NCBI GenBank assembly: GCA_030374765.1
Contig: JARGXX010000111.1
Coordinates: 186,001 to 250,000, forward strand
Length of the DNA: 64,000 nucleotides
Source of the DNA: Agarophyton chilense
Lineage: Eukaryota > Rhodophyta > Florideophyceae > Gracilariales > Gracilariaceae
Direction: 5' to 3'
In this document: positions 1 through 12,859 of the stretch, piece by piece
How positions within the stretch are numbered: the first letter of the stretch is position 1
How the letters are laid out: the number at the start of each line of letters is the position of its first letter
Translations under genes and position numbers: made by a program
Notes under the pieces: model-generated
What the model was told of the DNA's origin: nothing
The model's database searches: none
What the model saw: only the letters and a program-made list of their open reading frames with translations

Positions 1-579
1 CTATGAATAATTCAGACTCCCTTCACTTAAGGACTATTTGCGTAATGAGGTAATTCGTACTGTCAGCGACTGACGTCGTGAGTCGCATGTCCATAATGGA
101 ATCCACATGGGCTAAGAAGAGCTCACGGAGACGGCGTCAGAGATGGTCGGCAAGCCCTGCGGGCATGTTCTATCTAATTCCTTCTGTCCGGCATGGTAGT
201 CGTTGAGGTGTTTCTGGCCTAGAGTCGGCCCTGGGGAGACGTTCTCGTGAACGCGCTGCCACCAGGAGTTCTCGGCGGATCCTCTCAGGGTTATCCAGGG
301 GGGTCAGTACTTCTTGCGGCTGGTTTCTCGTGTTCCTGCGGTCGCTAAAGTTATCAACCTGAGGTTGAGACAACATCGTTGGCGTTGTAGTCGCAAGTTG
401 TTTGGCCGTGGAAGTTTTATGGTCTTGTATGTTCGGTGTGTTTCTTGCATCCATGATGGCAGTTGCTTCTGTACGTCTGGTCAATTGGGGAATTAAACTA
501 AAGGCTAAAGTATGTATAATTCTTGTTTCCAGTCGTCATCTCAATCATTCCTAAGAGATTATAGGTGGGAAGACCAAAA
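1..579. other. Unassigned left edge
   Basis: I recognise no gene here. A 104-codon minus-strand frame (484 to 170) is polar and rich in Thr, Arg and Pro. It could be an edge of a retroelement Gag, but I see no zinc knuckle or other motif. The stretch ends where the dispersed repeat begins. Confidence 0.3.
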
Positions 580-1025
580 TGTAACACAATGACTGGTGGG
601 TCAGCGTACTGGTCTCAACCTCAGGTAGCGTGGTAGAGCGGGTCTTAAGGCCCCTATCCTTGACGGTGGCACTCCCAGAGTATTAATGCAGTGAGCGGTC
701 TGTCACTGCGTAGTCCCACAGGTCGGAGCTATGGAAACAATGGCTTGAGACCGATTGGTGGAACAAATGTACCAAAAGGGGTAATTTATTATCGTAACGG
801 TGCCTACACGATTCTAAGGGAGAAGCAGCACTCGAGCCAAGTAAATATCAATGGCGAGGCGCTAAAATCTCGCTCGCACTGTAAGGCTATTGTATCACAA
901 CTAAATAAAATGAAATAAAACTCTAAATATCTCCAGCTGAAGTCGGGCAGTCCACGTGGCATCTGTAAGATTCCTTAGGCCCTGACGGCTTTCATGAGTC
1001 AACCGTAATCGTGGCTCCTTCACAA
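580..1025 (+). repeat. Dispersed repeat, copy 1 (SINE-like)
   Basis: About 446 bp, alignable over its whole length with copies at 1981-2426 (minus), 46380-46825 (plus) and 63396-63843 (plus). All begin near GTAA(C/A)(G/A)CA(A/G)TGA and end near GGCTCCTTCACA. Near the 5' end it has TGGTAGAGCGGG, which fits the Pol III A-box consensus TRGYNNAGYNGG. The B-box region that follows is degenerate in this copy. It encodes no conserved protein: the 75-codon plus-strand frame at 691-918 is not kept in the other copies. A tRNA-derived SINE or other short non-autonomous repeat is the likely nature. The repeat call is firm; the SINE class is inference. Confidence 0.75.
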
Positions 1026-1980
1026 TTATAGCCAAAATATCATCCAGCTTTAAAGCTTTGATCAGAGGCTTTTCCAATTTCCATGTAGATCTTACTGTTT
1101 TGGTTACAAACTATAAGTAGCAGCGTCACTGTGGCGAACCATGCAACTTCTTTCTTAGTGAAAATTGAGGTTTTTTGGATCTAATCTACCTAAAGGCCGA
1201 ATTTAAGGTGACTCGCTAACGCAAAAACGTTTCCTGACCAGGGAACAAACAGATATAGAACATATTACCTACTGTTTTTCTTAGTGTTGTGTTCTATTTG
1301 CGGGAACCTTATTGGATTCCGTCTGAAGATGCAACTAATAACACGGCTATACATTCCGCTTTAAAAGAAATAGTTCTGCGTGTTTTGTTGTAAGACAAGT
1401 CCGCTGGTAAGGTACTACGACACAGAAGGCGGTTCAACACTACAGGGACTTTTTCTTATATTCGCGGGAGCGGGTCTAATTAATCTTCTTTATCGCTTAT
1501 TCCTTTTTCTTATACTTGTACCATAAGTCTCTTGTTGGTCCGGAATAATTTCATGAGTCCCGCGACGGGCATTCTCGGTTCAGATGCAATTACGTCTTAC
1601 ATGCTTGCTTCAGTGTTCAGTGAACGGTCATGACAATACCTGAGCCGACACATGCAGACGTCTCTAAGGAGTCTGTTTCGAAGATCTTTCACATGAAAGA
1701 CTTAGTCCGAGTTTTTTCTGTTCTTCTGCAAAGTCCGTGGCACAAGTGGGTGTAGTTCTGCACATGCTCGTGGAGGTGCCTCGACATTTTCCACTTGTTG
1801 TTAGATGAATTTAGTAACGAAAACGATCTTTCGAGTGGAGAACAAGCACAGTGGAATGGGCTGGGAACCTGTGGAAAGCTGTAATTTTACCGATATTAAA
1901 CGTCAGTACCGGAGGTCGGGCCGTTCAAAATATCTTTTTGTTTACCGAGAAGAGCTTCAACGAATGAAAACAGTCCATTT
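1026..1980. other. No gene recognised; between two opposed repeat copies
   Basis: The stretch lies between inverted copies 1 and 2 of the dispersed repeat. A 64-codon plus-strand frame (1805-1999) runs into copy 2 at its 3' end. I could not match it to any family and consider it a chance frame. Confidence 0.3.
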
Positions 1981-2426
1981 TGTGAATGAGCAACGATAAC
2001 GGTTAAGCTTTGTAAGCTGCCAGGGCCTGAGGTATCTTACAGACGCCACGTGGACTGGAAGACCTCATATGGGCTCATTTATATTATGTGTTTATTTTAA
2101 TTTGTGTAATGGATTACCACTACAGTACCAGGGAGATCCTAGCGCCCCACCAGAGTTATTTAACTGGCTCGAGTGACGCTTCTCCTTTAGAGTGAGGTAT
2201 GCACCATTAGGATGTTAAATTACCGCCTTTGGTACATTAGTTCCACCATTTAGTCTTCAAGACATCGTTTCCGTAGCTCCGACCTGTAGTACTACGTATT
2301 AAACGCCAGCCCATTACACCAAGTACTCTGGGAGTGCCGCCGCCAAGGATACGGGCCTTAGGACCAGCTTTACCACGCTAGCACCGGTTGAGACCAGTAC
2401 GCTGTCCCACCAGTCATTGCTTTACA
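1981..2426 (-). repeat. Dispersed repeat, copy 2 (SINE-like, inverted)
   Basis: This is a full-length reverse-orientation copy of the repeat at 580-1025. Read on the minus strand it starts GTAAAGCAATGACTGG near 2426, and it ends near 1981 with the same CCGTTATCGTTGCTC tail. The A-box-like part is diverged and the B box is partly lost. With copy 1 it forms an inverted pair about 0.95 kb apart. Confidence 0.75.
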
Positions 2427-4825
2427 TATGTCACTACCGTAAATTCACTTCTGTGTAAATCTGTAACTCAGTTGGTAGGATTCTATGGTTTTTGTTACAA
2501 AACTACCTGACTACCCTATATTCGTTCATCCCTGACCCCTATTTAATGACCACAGGTGAGTAAATCAACACAAAAAACCCAGCAGGCCTATAATTCAAAC
2601 TCTCACCCAGCCTCCTAATTCCTCCACTTCCCTAGATAAGATCTGCCCATGTGCCTGAAAAGAGCGAAAAGCCAATACTCACTGCAAATCGTAGCTGAAC
2701 TTCATTCATTTGGACGATGGTCATGGATGGGAGCGTCTCGGAATTTTAGATCTTCGAAGTGTTCCCGGCGCGATGTATTAGCACACAGACAGATCAAGGC
2801 TTTTGGAATTTCTTTCCAAAAGCTCACCAAGTCGTTGGGTGTTTCTGCAAACGAGTCGCTCTAAATAAGAAAGGTTAAAATGAACGAATTCGAAATGCTC
2901 CCATCCAGAATGCTAAGCGCATACTGGAATAATTCACATACAATCAGATGGAGGTGAGGGAAAAGGCTGCCGAGCTCGGAATTGTTTTGGAACTGATGCT
3001 AATATATCATGGGTTGAGTGGTAATTGAAGGACGGACAGGCGAGTGATGTGTCCAAAAAAATGGTAAAGCATTTCGGAGAAGATATTCTAAAGTAGTCAT
3101 ATCTCCGACTGCGGAAAAGCAGCATTAGTCGTAATTCTATCATCAACTTTGGAATCACGAATCCAGGGAAAGCGTATCGAAGACAAGTTTTACTACCCCT
3201 GGCGGATAAAAGCAACGGAAGTGGATACCAAGGCTGACTTATAATAACTTGTAATGAAGAGAGATCTCATCCAGTTGTCGATTGGACATATCGAAGCCGT
3301 TTTGAAGCTGTATTACGATCCAGACTGGTTTTCTACGAACAAAATTGTTGAGTAGACTAGCGTAAGAGTGCTAAAAACCTTCAACAGAGTTGAAAGGCAG
3401 AAGTTGCGCACGGACTTAAAGATTCTGGAGAACAGCCCGTAGACACAGCATTCAGAGTACAACAAAAGACCACAATTACCAGAGGTTGAATGTTCACGAA
3501 CTTGATGCACTGCAGTATTGGACAACTCAAGTTAATCAACCACAAACGAATTAAGCACCTTTGATAGTTGTTGCCATCATTAGTTTCCACATACGAAAAC
3601 AAAAGGTTCGATAAGTTTAGCTGGTGGGGCTAAACATCGCAATTGCATCTTCGAGTTTCCTTGAAGGGTACGAGTTCCTACAATAGTACTCGTAACATTG
3701 CTCAGTCAAAATGAGAATCGATAGAATGCTCAAAAAAAAACAGACGAAAAGAATAATGAGTTGATAAAAGAATGAAATCGTTTTTGCGTCGGCTTCCTCT
3801 TTTCCTTGGGAACACGAGTTCAGTACCACCGGAAAATCAAAATCCCCACCAAAACATGAGACACTATCAGTTCGGCCTTGTCTCTGTGCAGCATACAATG
3901 CCCTGCCACTCGTTGTCCACCAAAGAGGTTCTTGGCCGGAACTACCGTACCGTATGACCTTTAATCTCTCTACCTACGTTAAATATACGTAGTCTTGGTC
4001 AAAATTCTTATCACCCCAAAAATAAAATACTTCCAGGGCATTATCGTAATGGTCAAAAACATGTACTAGTTAATTGAATTGAATGTAGTCCTTGTTTCCC
4101 AGAGTTACATTAATAAAAGTGAGCTCATAGTTAAAACGAATCTGTTTCTGATTGCATATTATAATAAAAGCAACGTAATATTTAACGTTTATCTTTTTGT
4201 GTAATTCTATTCTACAAAACATTCAATCACATTCCAGAACATTCTAATGTCAATTAAATGTCATTGTTTGAAAAGTAAAATATATTCCACCCTTCCTTTT
4301 GAGGTTACCTTGAAACTTTTGAAGGCGTAATACAAAATAAAAACATGGCCTGGCATGCAATAACACTGGCCTAATATCCCTAATGCCAAATTTCAAGGTC
4401 CCCTATAGCAAACCCTGTTTTTGGCATTATAGTAGTTTGGCTAAACTTAACCATTGGCCAATCTAAGTTAACAGTCGTCATGCAGGGGCTTACTACGATC
4501 TATCCACCATATTTCAGGCTTAGATGTTTCCAAATTTCTGAATGGTTAAGGATAGAACACAGAGCTCCAGACATGAGACCGCAACCTAAAAAATGCCGTT
4601 AAGTGCGCTATGATGCACCTATGGTCCCGATCTTTGTCTTCCACATTAAACTCTTTCCACTGCATTACTGCTCCTAGACACGAAACTACGTCCTGCGTTG
4701 CCCATGTGTGGATCGCTCACTACCAGAATCGGTCTCTCTAGAGCTACATCTTCGATTAGACGGCACGAAACCATTGCTTTGATCACCTTATGCCCCACTG
4801 CCACTACCTCTTTCACCATTGCTTT
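2427..4825. other. No gene recognised (AT-rich spacer)
   Basis: Only short frames (60-93 codons) occur on both strands, with no motif I recognise. The stretch 3960-4500 is clearly AT-rich. I see no RNA gene and no repeat shared with the rest of the window. Confidence 0.3.
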
Positions 4826-5392
4826 CTAATTCTGTGGTAACCACTGGCGGGGCGTTCTTCGACATTCGAGCCGCTTGTTTGCGTGCCATAGGGTCCAACA
4901 GCTTTTCCAAAGTCCAGGATGGATACGTATACCTAAATGAACGGAACAAAGATCACAGCAGTATGTAGATCTATGCCCCCTGTAACCAGCCTTTTTCAAT
5001 GAACACAATGCACATTAAACGAACTGTTTCTGCTGAGGAAGGTGGACCTTGACAGCAAGTCGCAATGAAACGCCATCGGTTCGGATAAAGAGCACGAGCC
5101 TGTTTCTCTTCCGATTTCGTGCCAATTCAACCTACCGTTTCAACTCATCTGCTGGGGTTACTTCTTCTACACTCAATACATCAGAGCTTTGCATTTCAAT
5201 AGCTGCAGCATAGCTAAGTGAATCCTGTGATACGTCAAACATGAAATCTGCCGTGGCTTGAATCTTGTTTAGACAGTTGCGATAGTTTTCTAGTGACTTG
5301 AAGGATTCCGGCGTCTGCAACAAGTCCTGGGGCTCACACATTCTCCATGCAAATAAGAAAATAATTCCAATCGTCTTCAATGTCTGCGACAC
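4826..5392 (-). pseudogene. piggyBac-like transposase, C-terminal remnant
   Basis: One minus-strand frame runs through the interval with in-frame stops at 5134-5132 and again just before the zinc-finger part. The end shows a cysteine-rich domain: CALC, then about 14 residues on CCDLC followed by SVHL, then CWTLWH. Just upstream is a DGV...KVHLPQ stretch that resembles the join between catalytic core and C-terminal zinc finger in piggyBac (DDE_Tnp_1_7) transposases. The catalytic core is missing, so only about the last third survives. The family call rests on the spacing and context of the Cys/His residues. A host gene derived from piggyBac is unlikely given the stops. Confidence 0.5.
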
Positions 5393-5796
5393 GATTTTCT
5401 GCTCCTATTTGAAATGGGTGGTTGAGCTGCGCAATATGGCTCTCTATTTCGAGGCTCCATCTACACGAGCTTAAGTCTTAGAATAGAAGCTCTGTGCCGC
5501 ATGTTTAAACAGTTTAAAGGTTGGAAAACAACCGTTGTCAAGGACATCTTTGTCAACAATTTTCCAAATCTTGTGCCAAGTCTTTAGGAGGTCCATGTAC
5601 TCTGCCGTCACAAAAGCCGGAAAAAGAATTCTTCCTCATATGCCCACTGCACCAAAGGCCTTGCAGCGTCTTCAATAATATACTTGCACGCGGTAAGGAT
5701 AATTCCCGTGCATTTTATGAGAACTGAGTAGACAATTACAGTCTCTGCAGCCCCGACATACATAGATTAGCGAAGGCTCAGCACGATTAGCTGGTG

Positions 5797-7905
5797 TTAC
5801 ACTTGTTCCCTGTGCTCATTAGGCACATACTTCCGAAATACTTCATCGCCCAAAGTGCAACGCACGAAATCCAAAAACCCCAACTGCATCACTTCCCAAA
5901 GCAATGTTGTAACCATCTTGGTCTTGATCTTCACAACAACAACCTCGATCCGCATTCCATCTATTTGTATAACATCCTCCTCAAACCAACGCCCGAAACA
6001 ATCTGTATCCATACACAAAACAACGTCAGGAGAGCAAGCAAGGTACCTCAAGTTTCTAGCTGAGACCATCCCTACTTCATACAAAGACTTCACAAACGGC
6101 ATCACCTCCAGCGCATTAGTTACAGCCTGTCCGTTTATATTTCCCCTCATCATAGTTTCTGTAGACGCTTTCAAGCTGAACCATCCCCGATTCAAGACGT
6201 CAACCCATTGCTGTAGTGCCCTTTCCTCTTCAACGGTGCCACCCTCCATTTCCATCATGGGCAAAACATCCGAATTCGCCATCAAAAAGTGCCCAGCATT
6301 CGTCCCGGTTACCCTGATCTGGCGCAGCACGAACCAGTGAGCGCATTGCTAACCCAGGGTTATCACACTCCAACCCTTACGTATTCGGCTCTCCGCGATC
6401 TCCCGAAAAGATTGAATTGTATGATCCCTGCTTAGCTCAACAGTGAACATAGTTTTGTTCAAGTTTGTGCTAGATTGTGGCAGAGGGACCCAGGTGTTCA
6501 AACTGCTCTGCAATGCCGGCGGTACGGTGTACATAAACCTGAGTAACTTGAGACATTTAGCTGTTCCACGCTCCCTCACTGCTATCGCCGCAATCTTATT
6601 CTGTTCTATTCTTCGAGCAGAAGCATTTGCATTATTAGTAGCGAACAACACTTCTGGACCCAAAATAAGGTCTTCGTCTATGACGTACTGCCTGCGCCTG
6701 TCGAATCCAACGCGTAATTCTTCCCAAGCATCTCTTTCGACACCACGGGACACTCCAGCTGCTGTGCTTGGAACAACGCGAGAAACATCAACGCCCTGAA
6801 CTGAGGAGTCTGATATAGAAGACTGTCACTGGGAATTTGCTGCGGCAACTTTTGTAGCTCGTACAGCATACACGGACATCTCAAGGCTATCGCTTTCGTT
6901 TGATGTGCTTTCCGCTTCTTCCTTCAAATCTTCTTGAAGTGGATAAAGGAATGACTTGGCGACAAAAACACGGCATCCCAAAATGTCGTCAGCAATGACA
7001 AAAACAGAACCTAGGACGTGTTCTATCAGTATCTCCATGAAACCATCCTTTCCATAGTCTCGAACAGCTGTAACATAACACCCTGTCAGATTTTGCTCCC
7101 CACGCCGACCCATGAGGGATGACATTAGCTGCCTGAAAGATTCCACTTGCGATTTCCTAACTCGCCGAAACCTTATGGACAGCACGATAATGAAAAGAGC
7201 GTCCGCTACCGCATCTGCAGAATGCCCTTCCCTGTCTGCATTCCGAGAGCTTAACATTTTTACCTGGTCGTCGGTTCCTCTGGTGCCGAACAGATCATCA
7301 TCCAGCGTTTCCAATAAGTGCAACAGCATGAAGAAGATTTTGCAAGTTTCCCGGAAGGCCGGAGTCTTAAATTCAGTGAGATAACGCTTTCGATCCCTCT
7401 GCGCATTCCAAATGATATTTCCCTGACTGCCCCTGCCAGTTCGAGGATAGGGCAAAACATTTGCGGTAGGGAATCAGACAGATTATAAATACCGGGAGAT
7501 GCTTCCTGCTTGTCTTAGAATAGACATAGCCTTTTCAAAACTAAAACCAGTTGTGTGTGAAAAAAGGAGGACGGCGAGGTACCTTTACATATCGGACAGT
7601 GACACAGGGTCATTAGAAAGATTTTTGAGGCGAATGCGTTCACTTAATTTTTCCACCAAGTGCCTCAGGAATCTATTGGCCAACAGGAAAACAAACGCAC
7701 AATGTGTCGGAGCAAGATTCTTAGCGTGGCATTCAACCTTCATGTTGGACACGGATACACTGCAGAGCAAACGAGCACGATGCTGAATGACTCTCTCCCC
7801 GAACTTCTTCTCCAGAACCACTTTGTTGTATTCAGTGCTACTCAGTGTCCATCCATAGCTTGCGTCGTGATCAATCCTTCCCTCTCTTCCACGACACGCA
7901 CTTCA
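5797..7905 (-). pseudogene. Broken multi-exon gene with PD-(D/E)XK-like C-terminal domain
   Basis: Four open stretches (7821-7585, 7455-6826, 6753-6349, 6330-5797) all lie in the same minus-strand frame, so they were one gene of roughly 680 codons. Two of the gaps fit short spliceosomal introns whose removal keeps the frame: 48 nt (GTAAAG...TTTTAG) near 7586 and 60 nt (GTATTT...GGCAG) near 7480. The break at 6349 is a plain TAG. The last 110 residues show RGN...YLACSPDVV...VVKIKTK. This resembles YqaJ-type or other PD-(D/E)XK nucleases (SPD, then V-E-I-K-T), but the usual Glu before I-K is Lys here. I see no clear ATG; the frame opens below about 7912. The nuclease call is tentative. What can be said firmly is one decayed gene with one frame. 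Confidence 0.4.
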
Positions 7906-8929
7906 CCTTCCCCTTGTTTCTGCCCCACTTCCCGATCCCGTTCGCCCCTAGCCGGCCCCCTAGTCTTCGATAATGGTCTGCCAGACGTCCAACCTGCTGC
8001 GATATTTGAACGAGCCGCATCTCCAGTAATGCGGGCCGTAACGGGAGAACTGGAGGCGTTTGGGTGCATTGCGCCCTCTTCATTGCCACCCGTGACATCA
8101 TAGTCAACGGTTGCGAGCGCAGTGGGGTATGCAGTCACGTTTGAGGCGCATATGGGTTGATGAAACATCATCATGGAAGGCAGGCACCCTAGGATGACAG
8201 GGAAGGCCGGTTATCAGCCGATTCTGGATTTTGAAAGTGGCGAGAGTTCCACGCTCCATCTGGATTTAAAACCAGCTCGAAGAAATGTACTAAAAAGAGC
8301 CAATTTGGAACGTGAGGGGTAGCAATGGGACACCTGAAACCGCTCTTATGTTCGATACAGCGAACCTAAGGCCAAAACCGTCAAATCGGAATTTTCCACC
8401 TAGGATCGGTAGAGCAAACACATGCAGCAATAGGGATATTATTTTTCATTGATACGTAAGGAAGAATACTTGTTTCGTTCTGAGATATTCTCATATCCGA
8501 TACATTAACATTAAATAGATGGAAATCACTAAATAACAAACAATCCCCGAGTATTAAACAGCAATATTGAGACTTTTTTTAGGCTAACAGAAGGACATGC
8601 TGCAGAGAGTCAGAACCAAAATAGTATTGTTTCCACTGTAAAAGGTCACAATATTTATATTTTTAGTTAACGGTACAGCAGGAGGAACTATTGGAATGCA
8701 CTGTTTCCCATCTCTTGGTCTTTCATTCTAGTTGGCAGCTTCGTCTTTCCTGTGTTGTGAACGCGGCATTTGCAGCAGGCGAAATGGAGGCGGCTGGTCA
8801 TGCAGACATTAGGAGCCAATCTGGTAGCGGTAAGAAAGGTTTTGCAACCAACTTGGCGAGTAGGAAAGATGGGACAGATAGATCAAGTGCTAACGATTTC
8901 AGCCTACGCGGGTAGAATGTAAGTAGTTC

Positions 8930-9307
8930 TCTTTCCATTGATCTTCGTTGGGTACTTCTTGCTTTCCGGGTTTTCAAAGCAGTCAGTCGTTTTCTGTCCA
9001 AGCCGCCCACAATGATAACAGTCGCACGTCCTCGTTTTCTTTTATCTTGATGCAACCTTCATTGCTTTGACAGAACTCTCCAAAAAATCCTTGGCGTTGG
9101 CCAAAAATGCTTCTTTTGGAATCAGCATTGCTTTTCAATTTGCATTTTGTCCAGTCCACGGAAGACTTTGGCGGTAACGTCAAATTCTTTTTCTGAGTCA
9201 TCTAAACAAAGCATGTAGCTTTCCTGTTTCTGAAACAGCGTAAAATAGGCTACCAAGAATTGAATCACGCTCAGAGAGTCGTGCCAAATACTGTGGAACT
9301 GTCTCAC
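8930..9307 (-). pseudogene. Ty1/copia-like Gag remnant with CCHC knuckle
   Basis: On the minus strand a zinc-knuckle sequence CYHCGRLGQKTTDC lies near 9010-8970 (C-x2-C-x4-Q-x4-C, with the canonical His changed to Gln). About 80 residues upstream, in other frames, is a stretch like SVIQFLVAYFTLF...DDSEK...KVFRGL, which recalls the UBN2-type Gag of copia elements. At least two frameshifts separate the parts. I found no protease, integrase or reverse transcriptase next to it, so it is a solo Gag fragment or a remnant of a captured Gag gene. Confidence 0.35.
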
Positions 9308-12258
9308 CCGCCTTCATCTACATGGTTTGATATGTATCAAGTAAAGTGTCACGATTTGCTTGACTCACACATTCGTGTTGTGCCTTCATTGTTTTACACA
9401 CTTCCGAAGGTTTATCCAATTACAGAACGGAAGCTACACAAGACTCGTCATGCATCAGCAGAAGGGTGGACAATGCAGTATCACGACGAAGCGAAAAATT
9501 ATTGTTGGCAGCATCCTCGGTGATGGCCGGGGCCTGCTCAGTTCCAGAAATAATAGTCCAAAGCTCTTTTCTCTTCAAGATTATTTGATTCTTCTTTTAC
9601 ACAGAATAGGTTAGAATGTAAACTCTCACGATAAAAGCAATTCATATCTTCCACAATTGAATTCTAATATCTGTTTTGGTAGTTATAAGCGAAACAAATA
9701 CTACAATACCAGCAGAGAGGCGTCTGGAGTAGTGTGAAAGCACAGTTAAGGAAATCATTATAATTGCAGACTTGCCATGGCTAGCAGCATTGTCATGAAG
9801 ACTTTAAAGCTAGGCAGCTAGATGGCTGTCTACAACGGACTTTAAGCTGCAGAACCTGGCGCAATTGATGCCGCTGCTGCGTGTAAAACGCATATTCGGA
9901 ACGCTAACCTTTGTAGAAGGATGGTATTGAGTTTAGGAAAAGAGCAAGAAGTAGCAAAAAATTGGGTACGTGGTGTCTGGATGTAGTTCGAATGGTTCGT
10001 AAAGGCAAAAATACTGCCATGCCACTTGAAGAAAAATGATTTAGTATTTCTAAGCTAATCTTTCTTTCATCATTCAATGCACCGAAATATCTTATCTTTT
10101 TTTTTTTAACGCCATCGTGGAGCGGTTTGTCTACGTATCATATTCTGAAAAGCCTCATGTGTCACGTTAAATCACGGAACGCAGCGTATTCTGCCGCATC
10201 CATTAACGATAGATCCACAGAATTTGATCAGCCTGTTGTGTAACGCAATTTTGCCTTCTCCAATGATTATACTGTGCGCATGCAGCCAATTCACGCCCGC
10301 CTGTTAATACGAATAGCTACGAAAAGGGAAAAGGCAGATGCAAGTGCTTTTGCCAGTTTGCCCGTTTTAGTATAAGATCCCATATTGGGTGCAGTGACAG
10401 CCTTTAAGGACACGTACTGTGTCAGTTTTAGAGTAAAATGTCAATCTGCACACTTAAATGACACGTGCCGCAACTTAGCAGGCGAAAGCGCACAAAAGGA
10501 GATCGCCCGCCGGCGTAGTTCCGAATAAACTGAGATAGAGCTTCCTCGTCACAGATTATGGAACCCAGGCTACCATGAATATAAACCGCCATTATCTCTT
10601 TCATTACGCATTTCAAACCTCGTGCTTTACACCCATTCAGACCAGCATTTCTTTCTCTTTTCTCTTCCAGCCCCTATTTTAATCTCCTTAACACTACGTA
10701 AGTGTCTCCGGAATGATAGTTTATGGCGAGGATCCGTTAGTTTTTATAGAGGGTCATGCAGTTAATTTTTTGAATAATTCGCTGCGTCTCCATTTTCCAA
10801 AGCGTCTAGTTTTTGGCGAAGGTCCGCTAGTTTATTTGTAAGATATTAACTACAACCTATTCCAGTTAGGCTAGTCTCTTCGCCGGAGATCCTTGTAGCA
10901 TACATTTTGACCGCACTAGTTCTCCCGTGTTAGTAGTTACTGTCACTTTTTTTCAACCGCGCTTTTTCTCTTTTGTAAGTGTTTACTGGTAATTTTTTCT
11001 GCCGCGCTAGTTTCGCGGTGCAGTTTACACTGCCCATCTTTCCGCTCACGCTAGTTTAGTGATACTTGCAAAACTGCACTACTCTCTATCTGGAGCAGTT
11101 TACTAATCACTCTAATCAACTACACTACCTTCTCCTCGGCAGCGTAGCGTGTACACCGTTCAAACCCATCCCCTGACGGCACGGTAAGGAGCGCCATGGG
11201 TCCACCATTCTTTTCACCGCCATGTTTAGCTAATGCGTGTGCCATTCATCAGCCCTCTTTATAGAAAAGTAGAAAAGAAGGAACAATAACGTGATGATGT
11301 GGTTCCGTTCCGCAGATACCTTAAATCGAAACACATCTTCTAAAGTTGGATATCCAAATAAGAAACAGTAATACACATGTCGGTACACCCCTCAGTTGAA
11401 CCTAGAATTCCTGATTACATACGTACCAAGCTTCTGAAAACAATCACAGAAAAAACACCACCCACACCGTCCACACAAATTCCAACCAAAATCATTGTCC
11501 CTGACAGAATTCAAAAATGCAAATCTTACCATGACACGCAAAAGTTAGTACTTTGTCCAAGTCAGTCTCGCGCCTTATACCAAATGTGTACCACTTTTCT
11601 AAACAGAACAACCCAACACCCACACCGTCTTCACCAACTCCAAACTATCCCAAGCACCGTGACATACATCACGTACGAGAACAACACAATGAAGGGCAAA
11701 CGTAAGATCCGCTGTTGCGCCCATGCTCACCAGGTCTCTTTACTTCGTTTCGCCGTCCATCTAGTTCGCGACTGTTATCCCCAAAACCGCCGTGTACATT
11801 GTCATGGATTTCATAATCAATTCGACCCATGTGGTCTCTCCGCAGAAATCCTTCGTTATCTGTTCGCAGAGAATCCCTAGCTAACCGTCCTTTTCTGTCG
11901 CAGCTATTATAATCCCTATTCTTTAAAACTATTTGGGGATGATTTGTTTTGTGAGCAAGATCATTTTGGTCGGGTGCATTATTCGGTCTCCCGTATTCAC
12001 TTTTGTCGCCATCCATGCCATGTCTCGGTTAATTTTTCACAAACAGATCCCTTTCCATCATCTACGAGAGCACGGTTCTGTAAGAGAGGTCTTCCACTTC
12101 CAGAACTTCCGCGAGACAGTTCAAGCATTCGGTTTTCGCTTTTTCTTCGAACAACATGGTGTGATACCTTGCCAACATCCCTTCCATTGCTGGGTCCCAT
12201 TGCTTTTTCATTTTTTTCATACCTGCCCATAGGAGCGCGATTTCCGTCCCGTCCCACA
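9308..12258. other. No gene recognised; degenerate repeats at 10.7-11.1 kb
   Basis: There is a poly-T run near 10098. Between about 10720 and 11060 the phrase (C)CGC(T)AGTTT or a close relative recurs roughly every 35-95 bp (near 10730, 10825, 10915, 11005 and 11050), which suggests a degenerate tandem array. Frames on both strands at 11.4-12.2 kb (up to 167 codons) overlap each other and have no motif I know. Those on the minus strand may be the 3' part of the PAM2-motif gene upstream. Confidence 0.3.
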
Positions 12259-12834
12259 CTATAGTTTGAACTGCTGTGTGGTTTGCCGCCAAATATACCG
12301 CGGTTTGACGGTGATCTGATGTTTTCCTTGCCTCTTCTCGCCCTTGGTCTGTTTTGCCCAGTTCTTCTTTCGCCATTTGTATCTCTGATTGTCGACTATG
12401 TCCCATCGTTTTCTCTTTCGCTGTTTGCAATAGGTGATTTCAGAGCCCCCCTTTTCTGGTAGTGACCCTTTTGCTTGACAGTGCTTTGCAGCATTTTCGT
12501 TTCCGGTTGTATATTCGTCTCGAATTATCTTGCCGCTGCTAAAGCTTTTCCCATCTTTCTTGTCGGTCGTGTTTTGATCTGGTACAAACTCTTTTGTCTT
12601 CGGATTAAGCTTCACTGGTTCTAGATTTGAAACAACGCCTTTACTGGTAGGTGATTCCCGCCTTGACGCATTTTTTCCTGCTTCATTGCGTTCCCCATTA
12701 GGGATCTTGACCGATGGATTTCCTGCGTTGTTGAAAATTTGAGCTATTCCGGTACCGATCTCAGCTGCCTTTCCTTTTTCACTGGGTACAAGACACTTTC
12801 TATTCCTGACATCTGCCGCGGCAGTGAATGGCTA
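12259..12834 (-). pseudogene. Fragment of a PAM2-motif protein (possible PABP-binding protein)
   Basis: The frame is open for about 190 codons from just after a TAG near 12835 down to 12259. In the middle it has VKLNPKTKEFVP, which fits the PAM2 consensus (LNPxAxxFxP) used to bind the MLLE domain of poly(A)-binding protein. The rest is polar, rich in Lys, Arg, Gln and Asn, and probably disordered, as is usual around PAM2 motifs (ataxin-2, PAN3, PAIP, eRF3). No folded domain identifies the family. Upstream minus-strand frames at 12.9-13.6 kb may belong to it but are broken. A chance PAM2 match cannot be excluded. Confidence 0.35.
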
Positions 12835-12859
12835 TAAAGTGAAGATATGATTTGGTAGC

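Noticed and set aside
7842-8174. 110-codon minus-strand ORF as the start of the 5.8-7.9 kb gene
   Set aside because: It is in a different frame with no clear splice link. I could not decide, so it was left out of that gene.
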